Source of the DNA: Bin103 sp002238925
Lineage (GTDB): Bacteria; Spirochaetota; Spirochaetia; SZUA-6; Bin103
Direction: 5' to 3'
Length of the DNA: 64,000 nt
Assembly: GCA_965208065.1 (NCBI GenBank)
Contig: OZ242313.1
Coordinates: forward strand, 3,100,001 to 3,164,000
Part shown: positions 8,466 through 16,618 of the stretch, piece by piece
How the letters are laid out: the number at the start of each line of letters is the position of its first letter
Numbering within the stretch: the first letter of the stretch is position 1
Notes under the pieces: generated by a model
Told to the model about the DNA's origin: nothing
The model's database searches: none
Seen by the model: only the letters and a program-made list of their open reading frames with translations
Made by a program: the position numbers and the translations under genes

Positions 8466-10085
8466 CTACAGGTTGGCGTCGGCGTAGTCCTGGTAGGCCT
8501 GCAGGAACTCGTCGTAGCCGTTGTCCTTCAGGCCCTGCTGGTACTCCGCCCACAGCGCATCGACTTCCGCCTCGGAGTCGGCGATCAGCATCTTCGCGAA
8601 CAGCGGCGCGAGCACGTTCTCGTCCAGGTTCACGCGGATATCCTCGACCTCGGACAGGGTGACCAGGTCCATCGGGTTGGCCCGCACCAGCGGCTTGGCC
8701 TCGTTGATGCGCTGCACGGCGCTGCCGCCGGCCTCGTAGTCCTCCCGGTTGGCCCACACCTCCACGTTGGCCATAGCCTCCTCGAAGGTGGGATAGTCAT
8801 TGATCGGAATGTAGCCGTGGACGGTGCTGAAGAATCCCCACCAGCGCGGCCACGACTTGTTCGCCACTTCCACGTCATAATCTTGCGACCATTGCTCGAA
8901 GTCGAGGTCGTAGATCCCGTCCACCATGTTGCTCCAGTGGCGGCCCTCGATGCCGGCCACGAATAGTTGGCGGCCCTCACGGCTGTTGGCGAACTCGATC
9001 ACCTCCAGCGACTTGTCGATGTACTTGGAGTCGGCGGAGACGCCGAGCAGCAGCCACCACGCCACGCCGGCGCCATTCAGCTTGTAGCCCGGCGCCACGA
9101 CGGGCGGATCGGGCGAATCGAACGCCGCCCCGGGTACCCCGATGCGCTCCACCCGGTTGGGAGTGACGTACGCGACCGGCGCAAAGAAGGCGCCGCCGCG
9201 ATTGGAGTAGATCCACGCGTTGGCGGCTTCCTCGTTGTTGGGGTGATTGAGGAAGTCGGTGTTCAAGGCGCCTTCACGGTACAGCCGGTTGCCGAACTTG
9301 AGCGCCTCCAGGGTGCCCTGGTGGGCGGCCAGCGAGATCACCGTGCCGTCTTCCTGCACCTCCATGTCCTTGATGTTGGCACTGGCATTGTAGGCCATGA
9401 AGACCGGCGCCCCCGCGCCAGTGGAGGCATTGGTGACGAAGCCGGTGGTATCGTCCTTGCCGTTGCCGTCCGGATCGCCCTCGCTGAACGCCTTGAGCAC
9501 CACGTACAGTTCTTCCGGCGTGCTCGGCATCGCCAGCCCCAGGTTGTCCAGCCAGTCCTGGCGGATGTGAAACTGCCAGTCGTAGCCGTGGTGGGTGCCG
9601 GGCACGTAGTAGTGGGCGCCGTCGATGGTCAGCGGCTTGAACATGTCGGCCGTCATCACCTTGTGAATGAAGGGATACTTCTCCGGTGTGACGTGCTCGT
9701 CGAGATTCGCGATCAGCCCTTCCTCCGCCCACTGCTGCCAGGCGTTCTGGCCCTGGTTGGATACGTGCATGACGTCCAGCGGGTCTCCCGAGGCCATCAT
9801 CAGGTTGAGCTTCGACCACACCTGGTCCCACGGACCCCCCACGATCTGCAGGTCGATGTTCAGCCGCTTCTCCATCTCCAGGATGCTGAGATCGGTTTCC
9901 GGGTCCATGCGCAACGGTCCGGGCACGAACGCCTTGATCGGCACAACCTCCACGGCCGCGCCCTCTTCGTCCGCTGCAGCGGCCCAGAGCGTGGTACTCA
10001 GGGTGCATAGCAGGGCGATGCAGGCGCCCGCCGCCACGCCGAAACGCGTACGGCCGCCTGCCCTGAACAGGATACTGGATGTCAT
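8466..10085 (-). CDS. extracellular sugar-binding protein of an LplABC-type importer
   Basis: 539-residue periplasmic or surface binding protein of the family-1/LplA group, which captures oligosaccharides for the two permeases encoded just upstream. The start at 10085 follows a strong AAGGAGGT. An Arg-rich N-terminus and hydrophobic stretch (GVAAGACIALLCTLSTTLWA) form a signal peptide ending in Ala-Ala-Ala. Family landmarks include GDPLDVMHVSNQG near residue 95, the aspartate-rich DPDGNGKDDTTGF near 190 (seen across this family) and aromatic-rich C-terminal segments. It is last in an operon that begins with permeases at 11970 and is followed by a stem-loop. The substrate is unknown. Confidence 0.9.
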   Translation of the reverse strand: MTSSILFRAGGRTRFGVAAGACIALLCTLSTTLWAAAADEEGAAVEVVPIKAFVPGPLRMDPETDLSILEMEKRLNIDLQIVGGPWDQVWSKLNLMMASGDPLDVMHVSNQGQNAWQQWAEEGLIANLDEHVTPEKYPFIHKVMTADMFKPLTIDGAHYYVPGTHHGYDWQFHIRQDWLDNLGLAMPSTPEELYVVLKAFSEGDPDGNGKDDTTGFVTNASTGAGAPVFMAYNASANIKDMEVQEDGTVISLAAHQGTLEALKFGNRLYREGALNTDFLNHPNNEEAANAWIYSNRGGAFFAPVAYVTPNRVERIGVPGAAFDSPDPPVVAPGYKLNGAGVAWWLLLGVSADSKYIDKSLEVIEFANSREGRQLFVAGIEGRHWSNMVDGIYDLDFEQWSQDYDVEVANKSWPRWWGFFSTVHGYIPINDYPTFEEAMANVEVWANREDYEAGGSAVQRINEAKPLVRANPMDLVTLSEVEDIRVNLDENVLAPLFAKMLIADSEAEVDALWAEYQQGLKDNGYDEFLQAYQDYADANL

Positions 10086-10138
10086 TCGACACCTCCTTGA
10101 ATTGGTGGAATCTGCAGCAAACGCTGCGCGGGTATGGC

Positions 10139-10990
10139 TCATTCCTTGATGGCACCGAGCATGATGCCCTTGACGAAGTGCTTCTGGATGAACGGGTAGA
10201 CCATCATGATTGGCACGATGCTGATCACGATCACCGCGGCCTTCAACATCTGCGGAACCACGTCGATCGGCACGAATACCGAGGTTGCACTCACTACCAG
10301 ATTGCGCATTACCATCGACAATGGATACAGCTTGGCGTCGGAGATGAACAACATCGGGAAGAACCAGTCGTTCCAGAAGTACACCGAGTAGAACAGGCCG
10401 ATAGTCGCCACGATCGGCATCGAGGTCGGCAGCACGATCCGGAACAGGATCTGGATCTCGTTGTAGCCGTCGATCCTGGCCGAATCCTCCAGGCTCTGCG
10501 GCACCGAGGTGGCGAAGTAGTTCTTCATCAGGATCAGGTTGAAGGTATTGATGGCGTTGGGCACGAACAGCACCAGCAGCGAGTTGCGCATGCCCAGCGA
10601 GGTGAGCAGGATGTACAACGGAATCAGGCCGCCGGAGAAGAACATGGTGAAGATGATCAGCCGGAAAAAGAAGTTCCTGCCCGGCAGGTCGTTCTTGGAC
10701 AGCACGTAGGCGCCCATCGCGGTGAGCAGCAGGCTCAGCGCGGTGCCGGCGGTGGTCACCAGCACGCTCACGAAGAAGGCGACGTACACCAGCGGGCGCG
10801 ACAGCGCGGTCTGGAAGCTCGCCAGAGTGAAGCTCTTGGGGATGATGTGGTAGTAGTCGGAGAAGAAGCCGCGCTCGGTGGCGGTGGCAACCACCAGGAT
10901 GTACCAGAACGGGTACAGCGTGACCAGCGTGGCCACCAGCAGCAGGAGGTAGTTGAAATAGTCGAACGGTTGCAGGCGCTGCCTGGCCAT
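10139..10990 (-). CDS. sugar ABC transporter permease, LplC/MalG type
   Basis: 283-residue inner-membrane permease with six hydrophobic spans and the MalG-type EAA loop region (SLEDSARIDGYNEIQILFRIVLP, partly quoted: LEDSARIDGYNE near residue 178). TMFFSGGLIPLYIL near residue 130 is characteristic of LplC-like permeases, and the C-terminus ends FVKGIMLGAIKE as in this subfamily. The start ATG at 10990 lies two bases after the stop of the partner permease, so the genes are translationally coupled; the binding-protein gene follows 53 bp later. No ATPase is encoded nearby. Confidence 0.92.
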   Translation of the reverse strand: MARQRLQPFDYFNYLLLLVATLVTLYPFWYILVVATATERGFFSDYYHIIPKSFTLASFQTALSRPLVYVAFFVSVLVTTAGTALSLLLTAMGAYVLSKNDLPGRNFFFRLIIFTMFFSGGLIPLYILLTSLGMRNSLLVLFVPNAINTFNLILMKNYFATSVPQSLEDSARIDGYNEIQILFRIVLPTSMPIVATIGLFYSVYFWNDWFFPMLFISDAKLYPLSMVMRNLVVSATSVFVPIDVVPQMLKAAVIVISIVPIMMVYPFIQKHFVKGIMLGAIKE

Positions 10991-10992
10991 GA

Positions 10993-11970
10993 TCAGCGCA
11001 CCGTCCCCACGCTGCCGCGCGACGCGTAGATGCCTTCCATGCCGAACAGCTTGCAGGCGTTGTTGGCCGCGATAAGCAGGCCCAGCCCCACCACCGACTT
11101 GATGATGCTGGCCGCCGACAGCAGCCCGAACTTCGGGTTCTGCTGCAGATTCCTGACGATGTAGGTATCCAGGATATCCGAGGTCTCGTAGACCACCGGG
11201 TTGTACAGGTTGAATATCTGGTCGAAGCCGATCGCCAGGATGTGGCCGAGGAAGATAATCGCCATGATCGCCACCGTGTTGGAGATGCTCGGCAGGGTGA
11301 TGTACCACGCCATCTGACGCCGCTTGGCGCCTTCCACCTGCGCGCACTCGTACAGCGCCGGGTCGATGCCGGCGATCGCCGCCAGGTAGATGATCGAGGT
11401 CCAGCCGGTCTCCTTCCACAGCTCGGTGGCAATCAGCACCCAGCGGAAGTAGCGGTTGTCGATCAGGAAGCCCACCTGCTCGAAGCCGAGCGCCTGCAAC
11501 AGCACGTTGACCGCGCCGGTGTCCCTTACCAGCAGAGTGTTGAGGATGCCGGCCAGCGCCACCCAGGACACGAAGTGCGGCAGGTAGGTTACCGTCTGCA
11601 CCACCCGCTTGTAGCCGGCGTGGAATACCTCGTTGAGCAGCAGCGCGAACAGCACCGGCACCGGTACCCCGACGAGGAAGCGCAGCACGTTGATAACCAC
11701 CGTGTTGCGGAACGCGAGCTGAAAGTTCTTGTCCGTGAACAGGCGGATGAAGTTGTCGAAGCCGACGAACGGACTGGCGAAGCCGCGCGAGAAGCGGAAG
11801 TCCTGAAACGCCAGCACGATGCCGTACATCGGCGCGTACTGGAATACGACGTACCAGGCCAGCACCGGCACCATCATCAGGTACAGGTAGCGCTTCTTGA
11901 TCAGCACCTTGATGAATCGCTGGCGCAGAGGCGCTACCACGATATCGGCGGCCTCGACCCGGTTGGCCAT
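10993..11970 (-). CDS. sugar ABC transporter permease, LplB/MalF type
   Basis: 325-residue inner-membrane permease. The first span (YLYLMMVPVLAWYVVF) is followed by QYAPMYGIVLAFQDF, a hallmark of LplB-like proteins. The EAA loop reads YECAQVEGAKRRQMAWYITLP near residue 222 (Ala-Gln-Val-Glu-Gly replaces the usual Ala-x-x-Asp-Gly). NTLLVRDTGAVNVLL and NLYNPVVYETSDILDTY are also subfamily-typical. It is the first gene of the minus-strand importer operon, divergent from the epimerase gene with 85 bp between the two starts. Confidence 0.92.
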   Translation of the reverse strand: MANRVEAADIVVAPLRQRFIKVLIKKRYLYLMMVPVLAWYVVFQYAPMYGIVLAFQDFRFSRGFASPFVGFDNFIRLFTDKNFQLAFRNTVVINVLRFLVGVPVPVLFALLLNEVFHAGYKRVVQTVTYLPHFVSWVALAGILNTLLVRDTGAVNVLLQALGFEQVGFLIDNRYFRWVLIATELWKETGWTSIIYLAAIAGIDPALYECAQVEGAKRRQMAWYITLPSISNTVAIMAIIFLGHILAIGFDQIFNLYNPVVYETSDILDTYIVRNLQQNPKFGLLSAASIIKSVVGLGLLIAANNACKLFGMEGIYASRGSVGTVR

Positions 11971-12055
11971 GGCGCGAATCCTAAGGGTGGGTTACAACAT
12001 CCGTCAAGGAAGCCGGCGCACCGTACTGGCGGTGACCTGGGGGAGGGAGACATCC

Positions 12056-12922
12056 ATGAACGTGCTGATTACCGGAGGCAGCGGCCGGCTGGCCGGCTAC
12101 GTGGCGCGCGAGTTCGCCGATCACCAGGTGGTGCTGACCGACGTCAGGCCGCCGCCGGACGACCGCGCTCGGCTGCCGTTCGTTGCCGCCGACCTCACCG
12201 ACTTCGCCGACTGCCGCCGGGTCATCGCCGAGAGTGAGCCGGAGGCGATCGTTGCACTCGGGGCCATCCCCTACGCCACCGACCGCGTAGGCCGCGCCGC
12301 GGGCGGGCCGCCATTCGACACCACCATGCGGGTCAACGTGCTCGGCCTTTACTACCTGCTCACCGCGGCCGCGGAAGCGGGCGTCAGGAAGCTGGTTCAG
12401 ACCAGCTCGGTGGTCGCCATGAAGGGCGGCGCCACCACCTACCGCTACCTGCCGATCGACGACGACCATCCGACCACCGTCACCGAGTCCTACATCTTCT
12501 CGAAGTTGGCGGGCGAGACGATGCTGCAGTGGTTCTGGCGCGCGCACGGCATCCACTCGGTGGCGTGCCGGCCGGCGTGGATCTGGAGCCCGGAGCAGTT
12601 GCAGGAGCACGCGCGCACCATCGCGCCGACCACCGAGTGGGAGTCGGGGCTGTGGCACTACGTGGACATCCGCGACGTGGCCCGCGCCCACCGCCTGCTG
12701 TTCGACGCCCTGGAGCGGCTGCCGCCGGCCGAATGCTACTACGCCGGCGCCGCCGACCACCGCGCCCCGGAGGAGTCGCGCGAACTGATCGAGCGCCTGC
12801 GCCCGGAATTGGCCGGCTCGATTCCCATCGACCTCTCCGGCCGGCAGGCGTTCGTCAGCTACGCCAAGGCGCAGGCCGCCGTCGGCTACCAGCCGCGCCA
12901 CTCCTGGACCGACTGGCGCTGA
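12056..12922 (+). CDS. NAD-dependent epimerase/dehydratase family protein (SDR)
   Basis: 288-residue extended short-chain dehydrogenase, cytosolic, probably acting on a sugar or nucleotide-sugar. The start ATG at 12056 follows GGGAGGGAG. The Rossmann glycine motif is GGSGRLAG (residues 7-14); the catalytic pair is Tyr and Lys in SYIFSK near residue 147, with TSSVVAMKG (catalytic Ser region) before it. It is single-gene and divergent from the upstream importer operon, and convergent with the next permease gene (21 bp apart). At 288 residues it is shorter than UDP-glucose epimerases. Related proteins in sugar-use loci often act on uronates, but the substrate is not set by the sequence. Confidence 0.88.
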   Translation: MNVLITGGSGRLAGYVAREFADHQVVLTDVRPPPDDRARLPFVAADLTDFADCRRVIAESEPEAIVALGAIPYATDRVGRAAGGPPFDTTMRVNVLGLYYLLTAAAEAGVRKLVQTSSVVAMKGGATTYRYLPIDDDHPTTVTESYIFSKLAGETMLQWFWRAHGIHSVACRPAWIWSPEQLQEHARTIAPTTEWESGLWHYVDIRDVARAHRLLFDALERLPPAECYYAGAADHRAPEESRELIERLRPELAGSIPIDLSGRQAFVSYAKAQAAVGYQPRHSWTDWR

Positions 12923-12943
12923 GCATGCTTGTCGGGCAGGCCA

Positions 12944-13831
12944 TCAGCCCTTCACGCTGCCGAGCAGCAACCCCTTCATGAAGTACTTCTGAAGAAACGG
13001 ATAGACCGCCAGCACCGGTGCCGCGGCAATGAAGATCTGCGACGACTTCAAGGTCCTGTTCGACACCTTCATCAACTCCGCGATCTGCTCGGCGGTCATC
13101 CCCTTCAGCCGCAGCGGATCCACCACCTCCAGGATCGCCTGCATGTAGGTTTGCAACGGGTAACGAGCCGGCGACGTCATCAGAATCAGGCCGTCGAACC
13201 ACGAATTCCAGTGAAACACGAACGAGAACAGCACCAGGGTGGCGATCGACGGCAGCGACAGCGGCACGTGGATCTTCCACATGATCGACCAGTGCCCGGC
13301 GCCGTCGATGAGGGCGGACTCGCTGATCTCCTTCGGCAACTGGCGGAAGAAGTTCATCAGCACCAGGACGAAGAAAACCTGCACCGCGGTGGGCAGAATC
13401 AAGGCCAGGATGTTGTCGATCAGCCCGACCTGCTTAATCACCATGTACCAGGGAATCAGCCCCCCGTTGAAGATCATGGTAAAGAAGAAGAACCAAGCGT
13501 AGAGGTTCCTGCCCCAGAGCTCCCGCTTCGTCTTCGACAGCGGGTACGCCGCCAGGATCGTGAGCAGCATGTTCACACCGATTCCCAATGCCACCCGTTT
13601 CAGCGACACCACGAAGGCAGTGAGAAACGACTTCTTTGTCAACGCGTAGGAATACGAAGAGAGGCTAAACTCCACGGGCCAGATGCCGACCTGCCCGGCC
13701 GCGGCCGCCGAACTGGAGCTCAACGACACCGACAGCACGTTGATAATCGGAAACAGGCACAACGCGGCCGCAAACACCAGGAATGCGAGATTCAGGGCAT
13801 CGAACAGTCTGCTGCCCTGCTGCGCTTCCAC
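12944..13831 (-). CDS. sugar ABC transporter permease, LplC/MalG type
   Basis: 295-residue inner-membrane permease from a GTG start, one base after the partner permease's stop. Hydrophobic spans begin at residue 10. FTMIFNGGLIPWYMV near residue 117 and the C-terminal FMKGLLLGSVKG place it in the LplC group; the EAA loop is KEISESALIDGAGHWSIMWK near residue 170. A loop of about 25 residues before the last membrane span (VVDPLRLKGMTAEQIAELMK) is longer than in the LplC homologue at 10139-10990 and could contact another subunit. It is the last gene of a three-gene importer operon read on the minus strand. Confidence 0.92.
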   Translation of the reverse strand: MEAQQGSRLFDALNLAFLVFAAALCLFPIINVLSVSLSSSSAAAAGQVGIWPVEFSLSSYSYALTKKSFLTAFVVSLKRVALGIGVNMLLTILAAYPLSKTKRELWGRNLYAWFFFFTMIFNGGLIPWYMVIKQVGLIDNILALILPTAVQVFFVLVLMNFFRQLPKEISESALIDGAGHWSIMWKIHVPLSLPSIATLVLFSFVFHWNSWFDGLILMTSPARYPLQTYMQAILEVVDPLRLKGMTAEQIAELMKVSNRTLKSSQIFIAAAPVLAVYPFLQKYFMKGLLLGSVKG

Positions 13832-13832
13832 G

Positions 13833-14750
13833 TCAGAACACCCGGTATTCCAGGAACCGGCCCGACAGCCAGTACGCGGTGCCGATGAAGATGATCGATA
13901 CCACCGACTTGAACAGGCCGATCGCCGCCGCCACGCCGTACTGGCTGTTCAACAGGCCCACCCGGTATACCAATGTGTCGAGAATATCGCCGGTCCGGTA
14001 GACCACCGGACTGTACAGGTTGAACACCTGGTCGAAGCCGGCATTCAACACGTCGCCCAGGCTCAGGGTGGCGATCAGGGCAACGATCGGCAGCATGCCC
14101 GGCAGCGTGATGTGGATTGCCTGCTGGAAGCGGTTGGCGCCGTCTATCCAACTGGACTCGTAGAGTGACGGCGCGATGCCGGCGATCGCGGCCAGGAAGA
14201 TCACCGTGCCGTAGCCGAAGTTCTTCCAGGTATCGGTTACCACCAGCACGAACGGAAACAATTTCTCGTTGGCCAGAAAGAACACCGGTTCCATGCCGAG
14301 CATCTTGATAAGCTGATTGACGACGCCGGAGTTGGGCGACAACACGTCGATCAGGATTCCGGACAGAATCACCCAGGACAGGAAGTACGGCATGTAGACG
14401 ATGGTCTGCACCGTCCTGCGCACGCGCGAGCTCCGCACCAGGTCGAGCAGTATGGAGAACAATACCGGCACCACGATTCCGGCGACGATCTTCATCGCCG
14501 AAATGAACACCGTGTTCCACAGAACCTGATAGGTATTGGGAAGGTTCAGGACGTATTCGAAGTTCTTGAAGCCGACGAACGGTGAGTGGAAGAAGCCCCG
14601 ATTCGGAAAGAACCGCTCGAAAGCGATCACGATACCGACCATGGGGTAGTAAGAAAAGATCAGCACCGGGATGACGCACGGCAACAGCATCAGGTGCATG
14701 GGGAGCTGCACCCGAAACCGGGTCATCGTCGCCGGCTTGAGCTTGAACAT
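13833..14750 (-). CDS. sugar ABC transporter permease, LplB/MalF type
   Basis: 305-residue inner-membrane permease with FSYYPMVGIVIAFERF near residue 33 (the LplB hallmark) and an EAA loop YESSWIDGANRFQQAIHITLP near residue 205 (ESSWIDGAN core). NLYSPVVYRTGDILDTLVY near the C-terminus is also typical. It lies 100 bp after the binding-protein gene, separated by a stem-loop and a 13-bp tandem repeat, and precedes the LplC-type gene by one base. Confidence 0.92.
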   Translation of the reverse strand: MFKLKPATMTRFRVQLPMHLMLLPCVIPVLIFSYYPMVGIVIAFERFFPNRGFFHSPFVGFKNFEYVLNLPNTYQVLWNTVFISAMKIVAGIVVPVLFSILLDLVRSSRVRRTVQTIVYMPYFLSWVILSGILIDVLSPNSGVVNQLIKMLGMEPVFFLANEKLFPFVLVVTDTWKNFGYGTVIFLAAIAGIAPSLYESSWIDGANRFQQAIHITLPGMLPIVALIATLSLGDVLNAGFDQVFNLYSPVVYRTGDILDTLVYRVGLLNSQYGVAAAIGLFKSVVSIIFIGTAYWLSGRFLEYRVF

Positions 14751-14760
14751 CCAGCAACCA

Positions 14761-14792
14761 GATCAAACAGCCGGATCAAACAACCAGATCAA
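14761..14792. repeat. tandem 13-bp repeat between binding-protein and permease genes
   Basis: GATCAAACAGCCG (14761-14773), GATCAAACAACCA (14774-14786) and a third partial GATCAA (14787-14792). It lies in the untranslated stretch just upstream of the LplB-type permease. It may space the stem-loop from the permease start, or simply be a slippage product. Confidence 0.6.
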
Positions 14793-14798
14793 GAAAGC

Positions 14799-14825
14799 GC
14801 TGCCGGAACCGCCGGTCCCGGCAGC
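14799..14825 (-). terminator. intra-operon stem-loop after binding-protein gene
   Basis: GCTGCCGG at 14799-14806 pairs with CCGGCAGC at 14818-14825, with an inner ACC/GGT extension in the loop. It lies 26 bases past the binding-protein stop (minus strand) and before the permease genes. There is no strong T-run, so partial termination or mRNA protection is likely, giving more binding protein than permease. Confidence 0.55.
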
Positions 14826-14850
14826 AGCACATCGCAATCCGATCAGTCCC

Positions 14851-16512
14851 CTACTGGACCGCGTTCACCTCTGCGGTGATGTCGTCGCCGCCGAGGCGCT
14901 TCCAGGTTGCCACGTATTCGTCGAAGGTGTCCGGTGACTCGGCGCCGGTGATGATCTTGGTGAACATCTCCGCCCTGAGCTGGGACAGCGCCGGGCCCCG
15001 TTCCGTCATCGAGGGAGTGTTCGCCTTGACATACGCGTTCTGTATCGTCTGGCCGTTCTTGAAATAGCCGTCGATCACACTGTACGGACCCTGCGGCCCA
15101 ATCCAGGCATAGGTGGACCAATACACATCTTCACCCTCGTGGTATGCCCCGATGTCGACCGAGAACTGCTTGATCAACGAGTTTTCCGCGTACTGTTCAT
15201 CGCCGGTATCGAGATACTTCTTGGTCAGATCCCAGAACACTATGTTCTCGTTCGGCTGCCACGACTGGATTACGCCATACTCCCAGTATTCGTCGATATT
15301 GGTCTCGCCGGTGCCGGTCGAACCGATGTACTTCAGCTCGTAATCGGGGCTGTAGAGCGAGCTGTACTTCTGGATGAAGTAATTCAGCAGCTTGACCGCC
15401 GCTTCGGGATTCTGCATCTCCGAGTTGAGGACGTAGTACCGGTTGGCGCTGCCGCCGAGCATGGTCTTGGTGGGAGACCCAGTGGCAGACGGGAGGGGAA
15501 ACGGCCGCCAATCTGCGTTCGTGTTCCTGTTCTTGCCGTCTTGCAACGGCCAGAACGGTATCCAGTGCTGGCCGAACACCATGCCGATGTTGCCATTGGT
15601 GGTGCCTTCCGCGACCTTGCCGCCGTCCTTGACCACGAATTCCTGGTCAATGAGGCCGGCCTCGAACATCTCCGCCACCTTGGTGAGCGCGGTCTTCATT
15701 TCCGGCTGGATGTCGCCGTACATCAGGTTGCCCGACGAATCCTCCAGCCAGCCGCCGGGATACGCGCCAAAGGCTTCGAAGAAGCCGTTCAGGTCGGCGA
15801 ACCCGGTGCTGAACAGGTCCTTGACCAACCCGAGTCCGAGCGTGTCGTCCTCTCCGTTCCCGTCCGGGTCATCGTTAACGAACGCTTCGGCGAGTTGCAC
15901 CAGCTCATCAATGGTCGTCGGTGCTTCCATGTCGAGCGCCTCGAGCCAATCCGCACGGATCCACAGCAGCTGGCTGTTGTCCACGTTGCCGTAAATGAGG
16001 GGCAACGCGTACAGCTTGCCGTCGACCGTGGCCTGAGAAATGGAAACCTGGTTGTCCAGCTCCTGCATCTGCCTGGTCAACGGCGAGGCGTAGGCCTCGA
16101 ACAGATTCGTGATATCCATGGCCACCCCGGAGTCCACCAGCAGCTTGAACTGAATGGCGTTGGTCGGGATCACGTCGGGCAGGTCGTTGGCGGCTATCGC
16201 AATGCTGAGTTTCTCATCGTACTGGGCGCTCGGAACCGTCCACAGCAGGTCGATCTCGATGCCAAGGTCATCGCGATATCCCCTCGTCCACACGTTGTCT
16301 TCCATCACGTCCGGCTTCTGATTCAGCGCGTCCTCGATGAAGGCGCTCAGAGAGAACACCGAGGTGACCGTTACGGGTGGATCGTAACTGGCCCAGATGT
16401 CATCCGGTGCCGCAACGGGCGCGGCCGCCGGGCCTTCCTCCGCCGCGGGACCGGCCCATGCCATACCGATGGCTCCACTGAGCAAGAACACTGCGAGCAG
16501 TCCTGCTTTCAC
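14851..16512 (-). CDS. extracellular sugar-binding protein of an LplABC-type importer
   Basis: 553-residue binding protein from a GTG start preceded by TAGGAGG. The signal peptide is KAGLLAVFLLSGAIGMAWA followed by a Glu/Ala/Pro linker (GPAAEEGPAAAP), the style seen in the other binding proteins here. DDPDGNGEDDTLGLG near residue 215 is the family's Asp-rich loop, and KTMLGGSANRYYVL and NYFIQKYSSLYSPD are LplA-like. It is the first gene of its operon, followed by a stem-loop and the two permeases. It lies 106 bp downstream of the gamma-glutamyltransferase homologue on the same strand. Confidence 0.9.
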   Translation of the reverse strand: MKAGLLAVFLLSGAIGMAWAGPAAEEGPAAAPVAAPDDIWASYDPPVTVTSVFSLSAFIEDALNQKPDVMEDNVWTRGYRDDLGIEIDLLWTVPSAQYDEKLSIAIAANDLPDVIPTNAIQFKLLVDSGVAMDITNLFEAYASPLTRQMQELDNQVSISQATVDGKLYALPLIYGNVDNSQLLWIRADWLEALDMEAPTTIDELVQLAEAFVNDDPDGNGEDDTLGLGLVKDLFSTGFADLNGFFEAFGAYPGGWLEDSSGNLMYGDIQPEMKTALTKVAEMFEAGLIDQEFVVKDGGKVAEGTTNGNIGMVFGQHWIPFWPLQDGKNRNTNADWRPFPLPSATGSPTKTMLGGSANRYYVLNSEMQNPEAAVKLLNYFIQKYSSLYSPDYELKYIGSTGTGETNIDEYWEYGVIQSWQPNENIVFWDLTKKYLDTGDEQYAENSLIKQFSVDIGAYHEGEDVYWSTYAWIGPQGPYSVIDGYFKNGQTIQNAYVKANTPSMTERGPALSQLRAEMFTKIITGAESPDTFDEYVATWKRLGGDDITAEVNAVQ

Positions 16513-16548
16513 TCTCTGCCTCCTATTTTCTTCGCGGTCATGCGGAGC

Positions 16549-16577
16549 AGTCTCAGACAGGCCATGGCAGATGTCAA
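16549..16577 (-). promoter_or_regulatory. possible promoter for the second LplABC operon
   Basis: On the minus strand a perfect TTGACA (16577-16572) is followed after 17 bases by GAGACT (16554-16549), only three of six matches to the -10 consensus. It lies about 40 bases upstream of the binding-protein start. The -35 box is convincing, the -10 box weak. Confidence 0.35.
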
Positions 16578-16618
16578 GCTCGCCGGCCCGATCACGCCTG
16601 CGTCACGTTGACGTTCCA

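Noticed and set aside
8466..11432. A 988-codon continuous minus-strand frame joining permease-antisense sequence to the binding protein
   Set aside because: The first 450 codons overlap the two permease genes out of frame. The real gene starts at 10085 with a strong ribosome site and signal peptide.
11979..12007. TTGACG-17-TTAGGA as promoter of the first Lpl-type operon (minus strand)
   Set aside because: The -10 box is poor and lies only nine bases before the start codon, leaving no room for a leader or ribosome site.
13540..13560. Extra genes in the 12-15 kb plus strand
   Set aside because: All are His/Gln/Arg-rich shadows of the minus-strand permeases and binding protein.
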